Source: Rhodosporidiobolus odoratus
Taxonomy: Eukaryota; Basidiomycota; Microbotryomycetes; Sporidiobolales; Sporidiobolaceae
NCBI GenBank assembly: GCA_034387635.1
Contig: JAOANU010000007.1
Location: 1,116,001 to 1,180,000 of the forward strand
Reading direction: 5' to 3'
DNA length: 64,000 bases
The notes under the pieces are model-generated. The model made no database searches. It was not told the DNA's origin and saw nothing but the letters and a program-made list of their open reading frames with translations. Positions 1 through 9,924 of the stretch are shown here, one piece after another; positions within the stretch are counted from its first letter, which is position 1; each line of letters starts with the position of its first letter. Made by a program: the position numbers and the translations under genes.

Positions 1-51
1 AGGAGCGATGTGGAGGGGAGAAGGGTGCATTTGCTGGATTGCGTTGCGAGT
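1..51 (-). mobile_element. Edge fragment of LINE family B body
   Basis: These bases match 1911-1961 almost exactly. There they form the inner end of a family B fragment that meets the tail of a family A copy. Seeing the same B/A junction twice, 1.91 kb apart, indicates that the A-B composite unit is repeated in tandem and probably continues left of the window. Confidence 0.6.
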
Positions 52-1412
52 AATGATTGATTGATTGAGTGATTCCAAGCTTAAACAAGTCGGTGTCAGG
101 CCTACAAGAGTCCTATGTCGACTGGGCGCCTCAGAGAGGTCTTCAACGGGTAGAAGGGGTATCAGTCACACGGGAGAAGAGAGAGGGAAAACGATCGGTA
201 GAATGGATAAAGCGAAGAAGGGGGAAGATGTGGGAAGGGGAGAACAGAAAAGCCAGTCCAGGAATCCGCTGCACCTTCAGCTCTCTCCTCAACTCCTTCC
301 TCTCCTCCTCATACTGCTCGCATTCTAGAAGGTAGTGTTCGCGGGTCTCCAGCGCGCCGCATTGCTTGCAGAGGCGTTCCGGGTCGTCGTCGTCAAGGAA
401 GCGTTTGGTCGCACCGAGATCGTTGAAGTTGAGGCGTAGGCGGGAGAGGAGGACGGCGTGGCAACGGGGGAGGTGATGAATAGGCCGGGAGAAGGCTTTG
501 CCCGGTGGTCGGGGATCGATCAGTCGTAAAGCGGCACCGACGTTGTTGGCCTGTGTCCATTGGGTCGTCCACTCGGCTTGGAGAGCCGCCTCGTGTTGTT
601 GACGGAGGGCAGAGAGCGAGAGAGGGAGTCGGGGGGTATGATGCGGGTTGGCTGAGGCCCTCTTCACCAACTGTGTTGAGGACTCCTGTGCTCCATCCCA
701 ATCGCTGTTCCCACTCTCGCTGCTTCCTTCATCCTCCATGCCCTTCCTGTAAACTCTAACCATCTTCCCTCCCTTTACCCGCTTCCGCTCCTTCTTCCTC
801 TGCTTGCCCCCCTCCTTTTCCTCCTCCAGCTCCCGGTTGACTGCCGCGTTTGCAAGCTCATCTGCCCGTTCGTTGCCGGCGATTCCGACGTGTCCTGGGC
901 ACCACTGGAGGGTGATCGTGATTTCTGGGTGGGTCCGATTTAGTCGAGGAGAATGGAACGGAGCTGTAGCCGGATTTGTTGGCCGGGCGTAGGAGAGGGG
1001 TCGAAGAGGTTGCGAAGCGCGGATTGATTGTCGGCAAGGATGTAGAGGGACTGAAGATGTATGTCTGTGGAAGATAGAAGGGGAGAAAGAGAGAGGATTC
1101 CTGCTTTCGCTCCCTGTAGCTCTCCCTCATAGACCGTTCTGCCTCTCCCCATCGCTTCGCTTCTCTCAATGTTGCCTTCGACTCCACCATTTCGGACCAC
1201 AGTCAGGGCTCCTGCGCCTACGACTAGAGGAGGCCCAGCTTTGCCCCTTGTTGTGAGCACTTGTAGAATGTCCTTCCTTGTCCCATTGACTTGCTCTTCT
1301 CTACTTCTCCTTCAGTATCTAGGCCTTGCACCACCACAAGTGCATGTGCTTCAACTACTCCCTTCTAGTACGAGCGATCACCGTAGAAGCTGGCATGTCC
1401 GCAGAGTTGAGA
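52..1412 (-). mobile_element. Non-LTR retrotransposon family A, 3' fragment (copy 1)
   Basis: The minus strand carries the C-terminal end of a LINE-type polyprotein. An RNase H region is visible with the acidic motif ADNQSAL (about 1065-1085). A downstream knuckle of the form C-x2-C...H-x4-C (about 330-370, CKQCGALETREH then LLEC) follows, as at the C-terminus of many non-LTR ORF2 proteins. The 3' end is AAGCTTGGAAT followed by a short (AATC)n tail at 52-72. The frame is broken: a stop and frameshift near 940 separate the RNase H part (940-1260) from the C-terminal part (143-763). Reverse transcriptase and endonuclease are absent, so this is a 5'-truncated dead copy. It is about 90% identical to copy 2 by eye. 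Confidence 0.8.
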
Positions 1413-1578
1413 TTGTTTGTTTGTTTGTTTGTTTGTTTGTTTGTTTGTTTGTTTGTTTGTTTGTTTGTTTGTTTGTTTGTTTGTTTGTTTGTTTGTTTGT
1501 TTGTTTGTTTGTTTGTTTGTTTGTTTGTTTGTTTGTTTGTTTGTTTGTTTGTTTGTTTGTTTGTTTGTTTGTTTGTTT
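1413..1578. repeat. (TTTG)n microsatellite, about 41 units
   Basis: A nearly pure tract of TTTG repeats about 165 bp long. On the minus strand it reads (CAAA)n and directly follows the 3' terminus of the family B LINE fragment to its right, so it is best read as the element's greatly expanded tetranucleotide tail rather than an independent satellite. The long open frames across it in several frames are artefacts of the repeat. Confidence 0.95.
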
Positions 1579-1960
1579 TATTCCAAGCTTAAAGTCTGTA
1601 TCGGGCCAGTGGCCCATGTAGACTACGAAAGAGAGAGGGAGGGAGGGGGAATCGAACACAAGGCAGGGAGGACAACACAGAAAGAAAGTAGAGGACATGG
1701 AAAGCGAAGGGAGAAAAGGGGGAGGAAGAAACCACTCCATCACTGTTGAGGTGGAGGTAGAGTTCGTGGGGAGCCTTGCTTCCGTCCGCGCATGGGGAGA
1801 AGATGGTGAGGGTAGTCTTGGCTGGTGCGTCCCATGGTGCAATGGGAGAGGGGTGGACGGGTCTGACAGAGGATGATAGTGGGAGAATGGCAGGGAAGGA
1901 ACAAGGAGCGATGTGGAGGGGAGAAGGGTGCATTTGCTGGATTGCGTTGCGAGTAATGAT
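1579..1960 (-). mobile_element. Non-LTR retrotransposon family B, 3' UTR fragment
   Basis: The minus strand ends with TTTAAGCTTGGAATAAAAC followed by the (CAAA)n tail at 1413-1578. The preceding bases (GGGCCACTGGCCCGATACAG) recur at the ends of other B copies near 4365, 5985 and 8905. No intact reading frame remains. The right edge is where the (AATC)n tail of family A copy 2 begins. Confidence 0.7.
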
Positions 1961-3040
1961 TGATTGATTGATTGATTCCAAGCTTAAAAAAGTCGGTGTC
2001 AGGCCTACAAAGTCCTATGTCGACTGGCGCCCCAGAGAGGTCTTCAACGGGTAGAAGGGGTATCGATCACAAGAGAGAAAAGAGAGGGGAAACGATCGGT
2101 AGAATGGATAAAACGAAGAAGGGAAAATATGTGGGCGGGGGAGAAAAGAAAAGCCAATCCGGGAATCCGCTGCACCTTCAATTCTCTCATCAACTCCTTC
2201 CTCTCCTCCTCATACTGCTTGCATTCCAGAAGGTAGTGTTCACGGGTCTCCAGCGTGCCGCAATGCTTGCAAAGGCGTTCCGGGTCATCATCGTCAAGGA
2301 AACGTTTGGTGGCGCCCAGGTCGTCGAAGTCGAGGCGCAGGCGGGAGAGGAGGACGGCGTGGCGACGGGGGAGATGATGGAAAGGACGGGAGAAGGCTTT
2401 GCCGGGTGGTCGAGGATCAACCAGACGTAGAGCGGCGCCGACATTGTTGGCTTGTGTCCAACAGGTAGTCCACTCGGCTTGAAGAGCGGCCTCGTGTTGT
2501 TGGCGGAGGGCAGAGAGCGAGAGAGGGAGTCGGGGGGTATGATGCGGGTTGGCTGAGGCCCTCTTCACCAACTGTGTTGAGGACTCCTGTGCTCCATCCC
2601 AATCGCTGTTCCCACTCTCGCTGCTTCCTTCATCCTCCATGCCCTTCCTGTAAACCCTAACCATCTTCCCTCCCTTTACCCGTTTCCGCTCCTTCCTCCG
2701 CTGGCCCCCCTCCCTTTCCTCTGCCAGCTCCCGGTCAACTGCCTCATTCGCTAGCTCGTCTGCACGTTCGTTTCCGGCAATTCCGACATGTCCGGGACAC
2801 CACTGGAGGGTGATCGTGGTTTCTGGGTGGGTCCGGCATAGTCCGAGGAGGAGGGAACGGAGTTGTAGTCGGATTTGTTGGCCCGGCGTGGGTGAGGGGT
2901 CGACTAGGTTGTGGAGTGCAGATTGATTGTCGGCGAAGATGTGGAGAGAGGGGAGGTGCACGTTTGAGGAGGAGAGAAGGGGGAGGAGAGAGAGAATCCC
3001 TGTTTGCGCTCCTTGGAGCTCGCCCTCGTAAACAGTAATG
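1957..3040 (-). mobile_element. Non-LTR retrotransposon family A, 3' fragment (copy 2)
   Basis: This is the best-preserved family A fragment. A 305-residue open frame (2044-2961, minus) has RNase H motifs FADNQSAL and CPGHVGIAGNERADELANEA, with the catalytic Asp, His and Asp residues in place, and then the knuckle CKHCG...ETREH...LLEC. The element ends in AAGCTTGGAAT plus an (AATC)n tail at 1957-1977. It lacks reverse transcriptase, so it is 5'-truncated. Its right edge at about 3.04 kb meets an oppositely oriented, more decayed family A piece. Confidence 0.85.
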
Positions 3041-3059
3041 AGGAAGCGTAGGTGTCAAA

Positions 3060-3300
3060 ATTGACCAATAGCTGTGCGGTCACTGCGGCGGATTGCAGAC
3101 TAGGTATCACTGCCTACAACAATGTGAAGGGTACGAGGGAGGGGGCAGGGAGTTGTGGAGGGAGCAGAAGGTGAAGGTCCCACTGTGGCTTGCCTTTATT
3201 GCTTTCCCCATTTCATACCTTCTCCCTTCTTTGTATCACCCACTCTGCCAGTCGCTCCTCCTCCCTTTTCTCTGGTGTTCAAAGACCTGTCTGAGGCGCC
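3060..3300 (+). mobile_element. Decayed family A LINE fragment, plus orientation
   Basis: The plus strand reads TRYHCLQQCEGYEGGGREL and then WREQKVKVPLWLAFIAFP. This aligns with the family A C-terminus (TREHYLLECEQYEEERKEL, then REL KVQRIPGLAFLFSP). The first knuckle cysteines are lost. Confidence 0.6.
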
Positions 3301-3379
3301 CATTTGACGTAGAAAAAGCAATAACTGAACGTGATACCGATGATTTTCAATTGGGAATCAATTGAGCTATCAATCCTAG

Positions 3380-4428
3380 TCTATATGGGCTACTGTACAA
3401 CTCGTCAGCGATTGCTTTCCCCTTTGACCCCGGCCCATCAATGGCTCAGCACTTTCGCCTTGGCATCCGCTGTCGCCTTCTACAGCTCCAGAGCACCCAT
3501 TTCCACATTGCTGTCACCTTCCATTGAATTGCGGGCCATACAGGGATTGAGAGAAACGAGGTGGTTGATGAGATGGTTGATGAGATGGCTCGGAGAGGAT
3601 CGGAGGACAGTATCGAAGCTACGGCAGCAGCGGGGGCAACCTGGGGCAAGCGCAGGCAAACAGTGGCGCCAAAAGAGGCAATCGAGCGCAACTTGTTGTC
3701 CCCGGACAACAAGGGGAGCTCATACTGGGAGATGAAGACCAGTGCTTTAGCCGCGGCTCGCCTTTGCCGCGAGCAGGCGGAGCGGTCTGACCCCGGGGAA
3801 GCGAACAACGACGGACGGACTGGCAGAGGAGACGCGCTGCTGAAGAGTGCGGCAATCGTTCTCCAGGCGGCCGAGGCAGTCTTTAGGAGCCAGTCGGAGC
3901 AGCAGTTGGCGTTGACAGCATTTGTCGCAGCTCTCCGTGCAATCTACCCTCAGCCCCAGTCCTCCGCTTTCCGCCGGCGCCTCCGCTCTGTCCCGCGACC
4001 GCAAGCCACCCTCCTTTGCCGCCTCAGAACCGATTTCTCCAGCCTCCTCCATTCTCTTCACCGTGCCGCTTTCCACTCCTCCAGCCTCTGTGGATGCAGC
4101 AAGCCCGAAACCTGCATACGCTCTTTTCTCTCTTGCCCTATCTACTCTACCCAGCACTCTGGCCTCCCCTGCAGTTCCTTCCCCTCAGCTTCCAGCCTTC
4201 TACAGCAGCTTTCTTCCCAGTTGTTCTCATCTACATCAACGCTATCACATGCTTCCAGCGGCTCCATGCCACAATGAAGGAGAGCAGCGGCGATGCAGTG
4301 GCGGAGGGCGCAGCGGGAGTGCAACAAAGCGGTGCATTAGTGGTTTCTCTCGCCTTTGGGCCACTGACCCAATACAGACGCTTAATACATACTCTGAATA
4401 TTGAACAAACAAACACCAAACAAACCAA
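3380..4428 (+). mobile_element. Non-LTR retrotransposon family B, 3' fragment with (AAAC)n tail
   Basis: At about 3505-3600 the plus strand reads IAGHTGIERNEVVDEM, the His/Asp end of an RNase H domain. The preceding Trp codon is TGA. A long open frame (3561-4277) follows and carries CGCSKPETCIRSFLSCP, the degenerate C-terminal knuckle. The 3' end (GGGCCACTGACCCAATACAG ... CTTAATACAT ... AACAAACAAAC) matches other B copies and lies at about 4360-4428. The stop in the RNase H core shows that it is inactive. Confidence 0.75.
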
Positions 4429-4539
4429 TATTCTTGCCAATAGGAAGCTGATGTAGCTGCCCGCAACGGACCCGGCCCATAAGAACACCGCTGGTCTCCT
4501 CCTTCCAGAAAGAGCTTCTCTCACAGTCAAGGGAGAACA

Positions 4540-4700
4540 GGCCAACCTCGATTGCCTCTCGAAGCATCACCATCCTCCTGAACTGACCCAGCTTCCTCGT
4601 TCTGCTGCCGCCGTCGCTGCGTTCCCAGTTTCTGAGCCCCTCCGAGCCATCTTGTCCGCCAACTCGATTCTTCGATCCCTGGGCGAGGCCAGTAGCAGAC
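4540..4700 (-). mobile_element. Family B LINE fragment (RNase H end)
   Basis: The minus strand encodes ELADKMARRGSETGNAATAAA, closely matching VDEMARRGSEDSIEATAAA of the plus-strand B copy at 3.6 kb. The two therefore lie head-to-head about 1 kb apart. The larger minus-strand open frame over 4567-5343 runs through unrelated sequence and is not a credible gene. Confidence 0.55.
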
Positions 4701-4974
4701 AACGCTCATCGTGACGTCTATGCATCCTGGATGGTGATTCTGTGTTGCCAACGAAGCGAGGACAGGGAGAGAGATAATGCCAATGCAAAGGATGGTAGCA
4801 GAGATTTCCCAGGGGCCGCCCTCCCGGCAGTTTGCACGTCCTCACAGTTGTCTGTATCACACTCAACATTATTTTCATCCTCCACCCCAGGCCTCTACGT
4901 TCTTGCCATCCTTCCTTCCCGTGCCCCCCCCCCCCCCCTGCCATCTTAGCAACCCTTTTCCTTACCTCAGTCAA

Positions 4975-5100
4975 CAATGCCACCTCATACGCCAGTTCCT
5001 TGTCGCTGGCCAGGACACAAAGGAATTGCGGGCAGTGGTTGAGCTGATGAACTAGCAAACGAACCCGTAGATGCGGAGCTGGCAAGGTAGAATGCTGGAG
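4975..5100 (+). mobile_element. Family A LINE fragment (RNase H end)
   Basis: The plus strand reads RWPGHKGIAGSG, stop, ADELANEPVDAELAR, matching CPGHVGIAGNERADELANEAVDREL of family A copy 2. The Arg codon has become TGA, a CGA-to-TGA change of the kind cytosine deamination produces. Confidence 0.6.
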
Positions 5101-5460
5101 GTAGTTAGCAGAAGAGAGAGGCAAGGAAACAGGTGAAGGGCGGTTGGGTGGGTGGGGAGGAGAGTAGCAAAAGCGAGGCCGGCGATTCAAAATCGAAATG
5201 GAGTTGTCAATCAGCCTAGTGAAAGACTGACCTATTCGAGCTTGGACAAAAGTCGATAACTGCAACAACTCCTTGGCCTTCCCTTGTATCGGTCTTCCCT
5301 GTATAACCTCCTTTGGTGCCTCCTGCTTGGGCTGCATGTCCACCGTTGTAATGGTCAGCTTGGTGAGTAAAGGTGTACAGTGCGGGTTCTGGGGATCAAG
5401 ACAGCAGGGAGAGATGTAGATGCATGAGAGGGTTGGAGGGAAACGTCAACGTAATTTGCC

Positions 5461-5461
<1 letters not shown>

Positions 5462-5501
<40 letters not shown>
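5462..5501. repeat. C40 homopolymer
   Basis: Forty consecutive C residues followed by CGCGCGCC and A10. A 15-base C run lies nearby at 4924-4938. Such runs are prone to length error in sequencing and can form i-motif/G-quadruplex structures. The surrounding open frames are proline-repeat artefacts. Confidence 0.95.
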
Positions 5502-5502
<1 letters not shown>

Positions 5503-5639
5503 CGCGCCAAAAAAAAAAGGCCTCGCCACCAGGTACACCCCTTTCTTCATACCCCCTGTCCCTGTCTCCACCCCTTCAACAACACAAGCTTGCTGTATGA
5601 ACTATTTGCTGGGCATTGTCTACTACTGGTGTGGGCCTT

Positions 5640-5900
5640 CATTCTGTCCACCCTTGCCCAACCAGCAAAGCTTTCTCCTGCCGTCTTTGCCACCTCCTTC
5701 ATTGACGTGTGACACTCCTCCTGAGGTTGCGCCACTATCAAACCTCTGCCGAAACTGCGGTACATTGGCAACCCTTGTCCATCATTTGCTGCAGTGTGAA
5801 CAGTATGTGGAGGAGAGGCGGGAGCTGAGGACAAAGCTGAAGGTGCAGAGGACCCCGGGAGTCGTGTTCCTGTTCCCCCCTTCTTCGCCTCATTGATTCT
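5640..5900 (+). mobile_element. Family A LINE C-terminal fragment, plus orientation
   Basis: The plus-strand translation at about 5740-5890 contains LCRNCGTLATLVHHLLQCEQY followed by VEERRELRTKLKVQRTPG. This is the family A knuckle and the conserved segment after it. No tail is seen. The right end abuts the tail of a minus-strand family B copy at about 5940. Confidence 0.65.
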
Positions 5901-5937
5901 TCTCTCTTTTTCTCTTGTGTGATAGATAACGGGTACA

Positions 5938-6500
5938 AGAGTTTGTTTGTCTGTTTGTTTGTTTTATTCCAGGTTTAAAGTCCGTATCGGGCCAAAGGCA
6001 CATGTAGACTACGAGAGAGAAAGGGATCACGAAAATAAGGCATGTACGACAAGGGAAGAGAAAAGAGGACACGCGAGGCAAGAGAAGGAATAGAAGGGGG
6101 AAGAACCGACTCCATCACTAACTCACCGCTTCACTGCACCCCCGCCGTTCTCCTCCGCCATTCACCGCTTCGCTGCACCGCCGCCGTTCTCCGTCACTGT
6201 GGCATAAAGCCGCGGGAAGCGATCGGTCGCGTTGTTGTATGTCAGGACTGCTGGGAGGAAAGCTGCTGAGGAAAGGAGGGAGCTGAGGGGAGGGAGGTGC
6301 CGGGTAGGGAGGGAGGAGAGGAGGGCGGCGCGCTGGCTGGTGTAGAGTGGGCAGTGGACAAAGAAATGCTCGCGGGTCTCTTGATCGCCGCACTCACAGA
6401 GGCCGTTGGGGTGGAGCCTTGCGCGGTACATGGGGTGGGCGAGGCTGGAGAAGTCGGTTCAGAGGCGGGTTCTCCAGCCTTGCCGGTACAAGAGGCAAAC
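5938..6500 (-). mobile_element. Family B LINE 3' fragment with (AAAC)n tail
   Basis: The minus strand encodes GLCECGDQETREHFFVHCPLY at about 6380-6410 (C-x-C...H-x4-C knuckle) and then SSLPTRHLPPLSSLLSS. It ends CCCGATACGGACTTTAAACC and a short CAAA-rich tail at 5938-5968. This is the clearest protein view of the family B C-terminus and was used to recognise weaker copies at 6.7 and 8.6 kb. Confidence 0.7.
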
Positions 6501-6689
6501 CTCTATGTAGCATCCAGCTGATGTATGACTCTTGTAGGTATGACACCGGCTTGCGGAACAGATCCATCAATCTATCATCCGCTTGCTTGTTACCTTTGAT
6601 GCCTTCGTGACCCTTCACCATTGAAGGCAGATCAGGTTGCTGAGTCATGTCCGGTTGATCTCAAGAAGGAGAAGGCAAGGCTCTACCCA

Positions 6690-7010
6690 ACCAGTCTTTG
6701 TGAGTGTGGTTGACAGAAAATACGTAAGCTTCACACCCGGCCCCGCCCTCTGTACTCTTCTCAGTACTCAGTGCTTCTCTCCTCCCCTCCCACTTGACGC
6801 TTCTGTCCCCTCAGCTCCCTCCTTTCTCCCGAAGTCTTCCTCCCTGCAGTCCCTTCCTATGTTGACGCTAGTCATGATTTTTTGTGGCTGTACACCACAG
6901 TGACAGAGAACAGTCAGTGACAGAGAACGGTGTCGGTGCAGTGAAGCCGTGAGTCAGTGTTAGGGTTGCTTCTTCCCCCTAAACAGACTAAGAATAAACA
7001 GACAAATGAA
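6690..7010 (+). mobile_element. Decayed family B LINE 3' fragment, plus orientation
   Basis: The plus strand reads LCECG, stop, then PRPLYSSQYSVLLSSPP. This tracks LCECGDQETREHFFVHCPLYTSQRAALLSSLP of the 6.4 kb copy with several stops. It ends in a degenerate AAACAGACTAAGAATAAACA tail. Confidence 0.55.
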
Positions 7011-7429
7011 CCATACACCCTTTAGTTAGTCTGGTGGAATGCTGACACATGGGTACAGGGGCACAAACTCTGGGGTGAGCTCACGGGACCCTGGGAGGAA
7101 GGACAAGAGAGAGCCGACTTGCGCACCTTCTGTGCCTGCGAATCCTCCCTTTGCGTGCATTGATTCCGTTTTCTCACCTCCTGTAGGTAATCGACCACTT
7201 CGCTGCTGTGGCTGTATTTAGTTGGCACATAGGTTCTTTACCCTTTAGGAGAGACGTTGCCGAGTTGCACAAGAGCCGCAGCTCGATTATTGGCAAAGAG
7301 GCAGATAATCAAGGGTTCAGCAGAGGCAAGCAAGACAAGGAGGGAGGAGATACTCAACATTCCTACCCCTGCCTCCTACAACATCTTCTCTGCACAAGCC
7401 CGACTTGTTCACTCAGATGGGTCGTCAGC

Positions 7430-8150
7430 TGGGAAAGCCAACACGAGAGAGAAGGTATGACGAACAAGACAGAAAATGGACGGAACCAAGAAGTGGGAAA
7501 CTGTGGCATGGGGAGAAAGCTAACACTAGTATTGGAGTTCGCTGCATTTTCAACTCTCTCCTTGAGTCTTTCTTCTTCTCCTCATCCTGCTCGCATCGAG
7601 AAGGCGGTTGTACTGGGTCTCCGGCGCCCTGCAGTGCTTGCATCGCCGGGCTGTCATCGGCGAGGAAGCGCTTTGTGGCACTTAAATCATTGTAAAGCCG
7701 AGACGAAGGTCACAAGAAGGACAGTGTGGCAGAGCGGAGGATGATGAACGCCGCGTAAAAAGGTTTTGCCTGGTGGTCAAGGGTGAATCAGATGGATGAT
7801 TGAGCCAAGGTTGCTACCTCTTCCCTTTGGGTGGTCCAGTTGGCTTGGAGAGCAGCTTCGTGTCGTTGGCTGAAATCTCCTCAGCTCTGGTGAGGGTGAT
7901 GTATTCCTGAGTTGGGCCTGATAGACTTTGAGGCGAGCAAAAGAAGCAGAATTGTAGCCAGATCTGCTGGCACATTGTGGGTAACGTATACCGAGGTTGT
8001 GCAGTGCGGACTGATTGCTGGCAAACATGTAGCGGGAAAGGAGGTGTAGCTCCAGGGGCAGAGATGGGAAGAAGAGGAAGAGTCCTTGCTTCCGCTCCTG
8101 GGCTGAAGGATTTCTGCTGCTGATTTTGGAAGTCTCTCAAAGCCAACAAG
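7430..8150 (-). mobile_element. Decayed family A LINE fragment
   Basis: Minus-strand pieces match family A in order. FASNQSALHNL (about 8000-8030) corresponds to FADNQSALHNL, with the catalytic Asp changed to Ser. RCEQDEEKKKDSRRELKMQRTP (about 7540-7600) corresponds to the post-knuckle segment. The intervening knuckle is eroded. Confidence 0.6.
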
Positions 8151-8569
8151 CTGCGCTTGCTTTGGTATTAGTCTACCAGTGTCTGGTCCATTCATGATAG
8201 CTGTGTGTCAGTAGCAGTTGTTCATTCCTGATGCGCTCCAGATATACCTTCTTGCCTTTGCCTTGCATGTCATGTTGCCTGAGAGGAAGGGGTAGTGGGG
8301 CAAGAACGTTGCTGCAATGACAGCACGGCTTGGGCTCAGTAGGCGAAGCCGAATGACTGCAATGAGAGAGACAATGAATATAAACAGCAACTGTCTGATG
8401 AGCATGGTGAGCACGACACAAGAAAGAAAAACAGTGTGGAAAGAAGAGGGCCTGGTAGGAAGGCAGCTGGGAAGGTCAGGCCGGTCAGGAATTGTTGAGA
8501 TTCTTGCCGGAGCAGATGTTCTGGATTTACCCGAGAGAGCAGGGCCAGGAGGCACGGACTGAAGGCTTG

Positions 8570-8946
8570 GAGCGCTGCCAGGAGGAAGAGAAGTAAGCAG
8601 ATGTCGGCCGCTTACCTGAGCAGGGTCCTGCTCCTTACTTCTGTGAGTGCAACCTCCCACCTACATCACCTACATCATCGCTATCGCTTGCTTCCCGCGG
8701 CACTATGCCACAGTGGCAGCAATGGCGCCGGGGGATGAAGCGGTGAGCGACAGAGGAGAACGGTCGGGGTGCAGCGAAGCGGTGAGTTGGTAAAGGATTT
8801 GGTCCTTCCTCCCCCTTTCTTCCTCTCGCTTAGATGTCCTCCACGCGGTCTCTGCATTGTTTCTGCTTCCCCCTTTCTCTCGTAGTCTACATAAGCTACT
8901 GGCCTGATACAGACTTCGGACTTGGAATGAGACAAACAAACAAGTA
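8570..8946 (+). mobile_element. Family B LINE 3' fragment with short (AAAC)n tail
   Basis: The plus strand keeps CECN and the terminal stretch seen in other B copies. It ends CTGGCCTGATACAGACTTCGGACTTGGAATGAG and then ACAAACAAACAAG at 8932-8946. No frame is open over a useful length. Confidence 0.55.
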
Positions 8947-9004
8947 AATTCTCAATGGTGGATATGTATGTGCTTGGCAGGGAAGAGCAAGCAGGAGGAA
9001 GGGG

Positions 9005-9148
9005 AGATTGATTGATTGATTGATTGATTCCAAGCTTAAACAAGTCGGTGTCAGGCCTACAAGAGTCCTATGTCGACTGGGCGCCTCAGAGAGGTCTTCA
9101 ACGGGTAGAAGGGGTATCAGTCACACGGGAGAAGAGAGAGGGAAAACA
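9005..9148 (-). mobile_element. Very young 5'-truncated family A LINE 3' end
   Basis: About 140 bp including an (AATC)n tail of five units (9007-9030) are virtually identical to the 3' end of copy 1 (65-205). The match stops abruptly at AAAAC, the usual picture of a 5'-truncated target-primed insertion. The near-identity contrasts with the neighbouring decayed copies and suggests recent family A activity. Confidence 0.75.
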
Positions 9149-9354
9149 AAGGGGAGAGGTCCAGAGCAGTCAGACTGGCATGTTGCTGGATTGGCTACAG
9201 CCTTCATGCGGTCTCCTACTTTGACTGGCTGGAGCAAACTCACAGTGCAAGCTCAATCATGGTCTGCAACCTGGCAACAGTGGTGACATGGTGACAATCA
9301 CAGGCTGAAATGCAGCGGGTCAACATGGAATACTCACATATACTGTACAACAAT

Positions 9355-9715
9355 CTGATTGATTGATTGTGAGAGTGATGCTGAGTCTAAACAAGTCAGT
9401 GTCAGGCCTATAGAAAAGGGAAGGGAAACGATTGGAGGAATGAATGAATGAAGGAGGGGGGAAATCTGGGATGGGGAGAATAGAAATGCAAGACCAGCCA
9501 ACCCCTTCATATTCAACTCCCTTGTGAGCTTCTGCCTGTCCTCCTCGTACCCTTCACATTCTAGCACATAGTGTCCCCTTGTCTCCAGGGCCCCACAGCA
9601 CTTGTATAGCCGCTCCAGATTGAGCGCTGCTAGAAAGTAACTGGTTGTGCCCAGATTGTTGGCGTCAAGGCGGAGTCGCGACAGTAGGGGCCAGACTAAA
9701 AAGCTCGGCATCAAA
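9355..9715 (-). mobile_element. Decayed family A LINE 3' fragment
   Basis: The minus-strand frame 9334-9714 reads LLSRLRLDANNLGTTSYFL, LERLYKCCGALETRGHYVL, ECEGYEEDRQKLTREL: the family A C-terminus with an altered first Cys pair. It ends GTCAGTGTCAGGCC/ATTG-repeat at 9356-9372. Confidence 0.65.
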
Positions 9716-9830
9716 CCAATGAATCAATTAATTCATCAACCAGTCAGTGTACCAGTCAGTGCAACAGTCAATCAGTCAATCAATTAATCATTCAACCAAT
9801 CAGTTCATTAATCAACTAGAATGACCAATC
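9690..9830 (+). repeat. Eroded (AATC)n-like tract
   Basis: Plus-strand AAAAGCTCGGCATCAAACC followed by about 100 bp of imperfect AATC/CAGT repeats. It resembles an expanded, decayed family A tail in plus orientation (compare AAGCTTGGAATC), placed back-to-back with the minus copy at 9355-9715. Confidence 0.5.
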
Positions 9831-9924
9831 AGCCTTTCTACAGTAGCACCTGGTGTTTGTATTTGACAAACATTGAGAGTGGGGTCTTGCGCAGAGGCAG
9901 CACAGACAGACAAGGGCATAAGAT

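Noticed and set aside
1169..1842. Long open frames of repeated FVCL or TNKQ residues across the TTTG tract
   Set aside because: They arise in several frames and both strands only because a four-base repeat without stops is open in all frames. No coding evidence outside the repeat.
4567..5343. 258-codon minus-strand open frame
   Set aside because: It runs through pieces of opposite-strand LINE A and minus LINE B; only its last 30 residues resemble LINE B. No start context or family.
1413..9030. CRISPR-like or satellite array interpretation of the TTTG and ATTG repeats
   Set aside because: Units are tetranucleotides attached to LINE 3' ends, without spacers.
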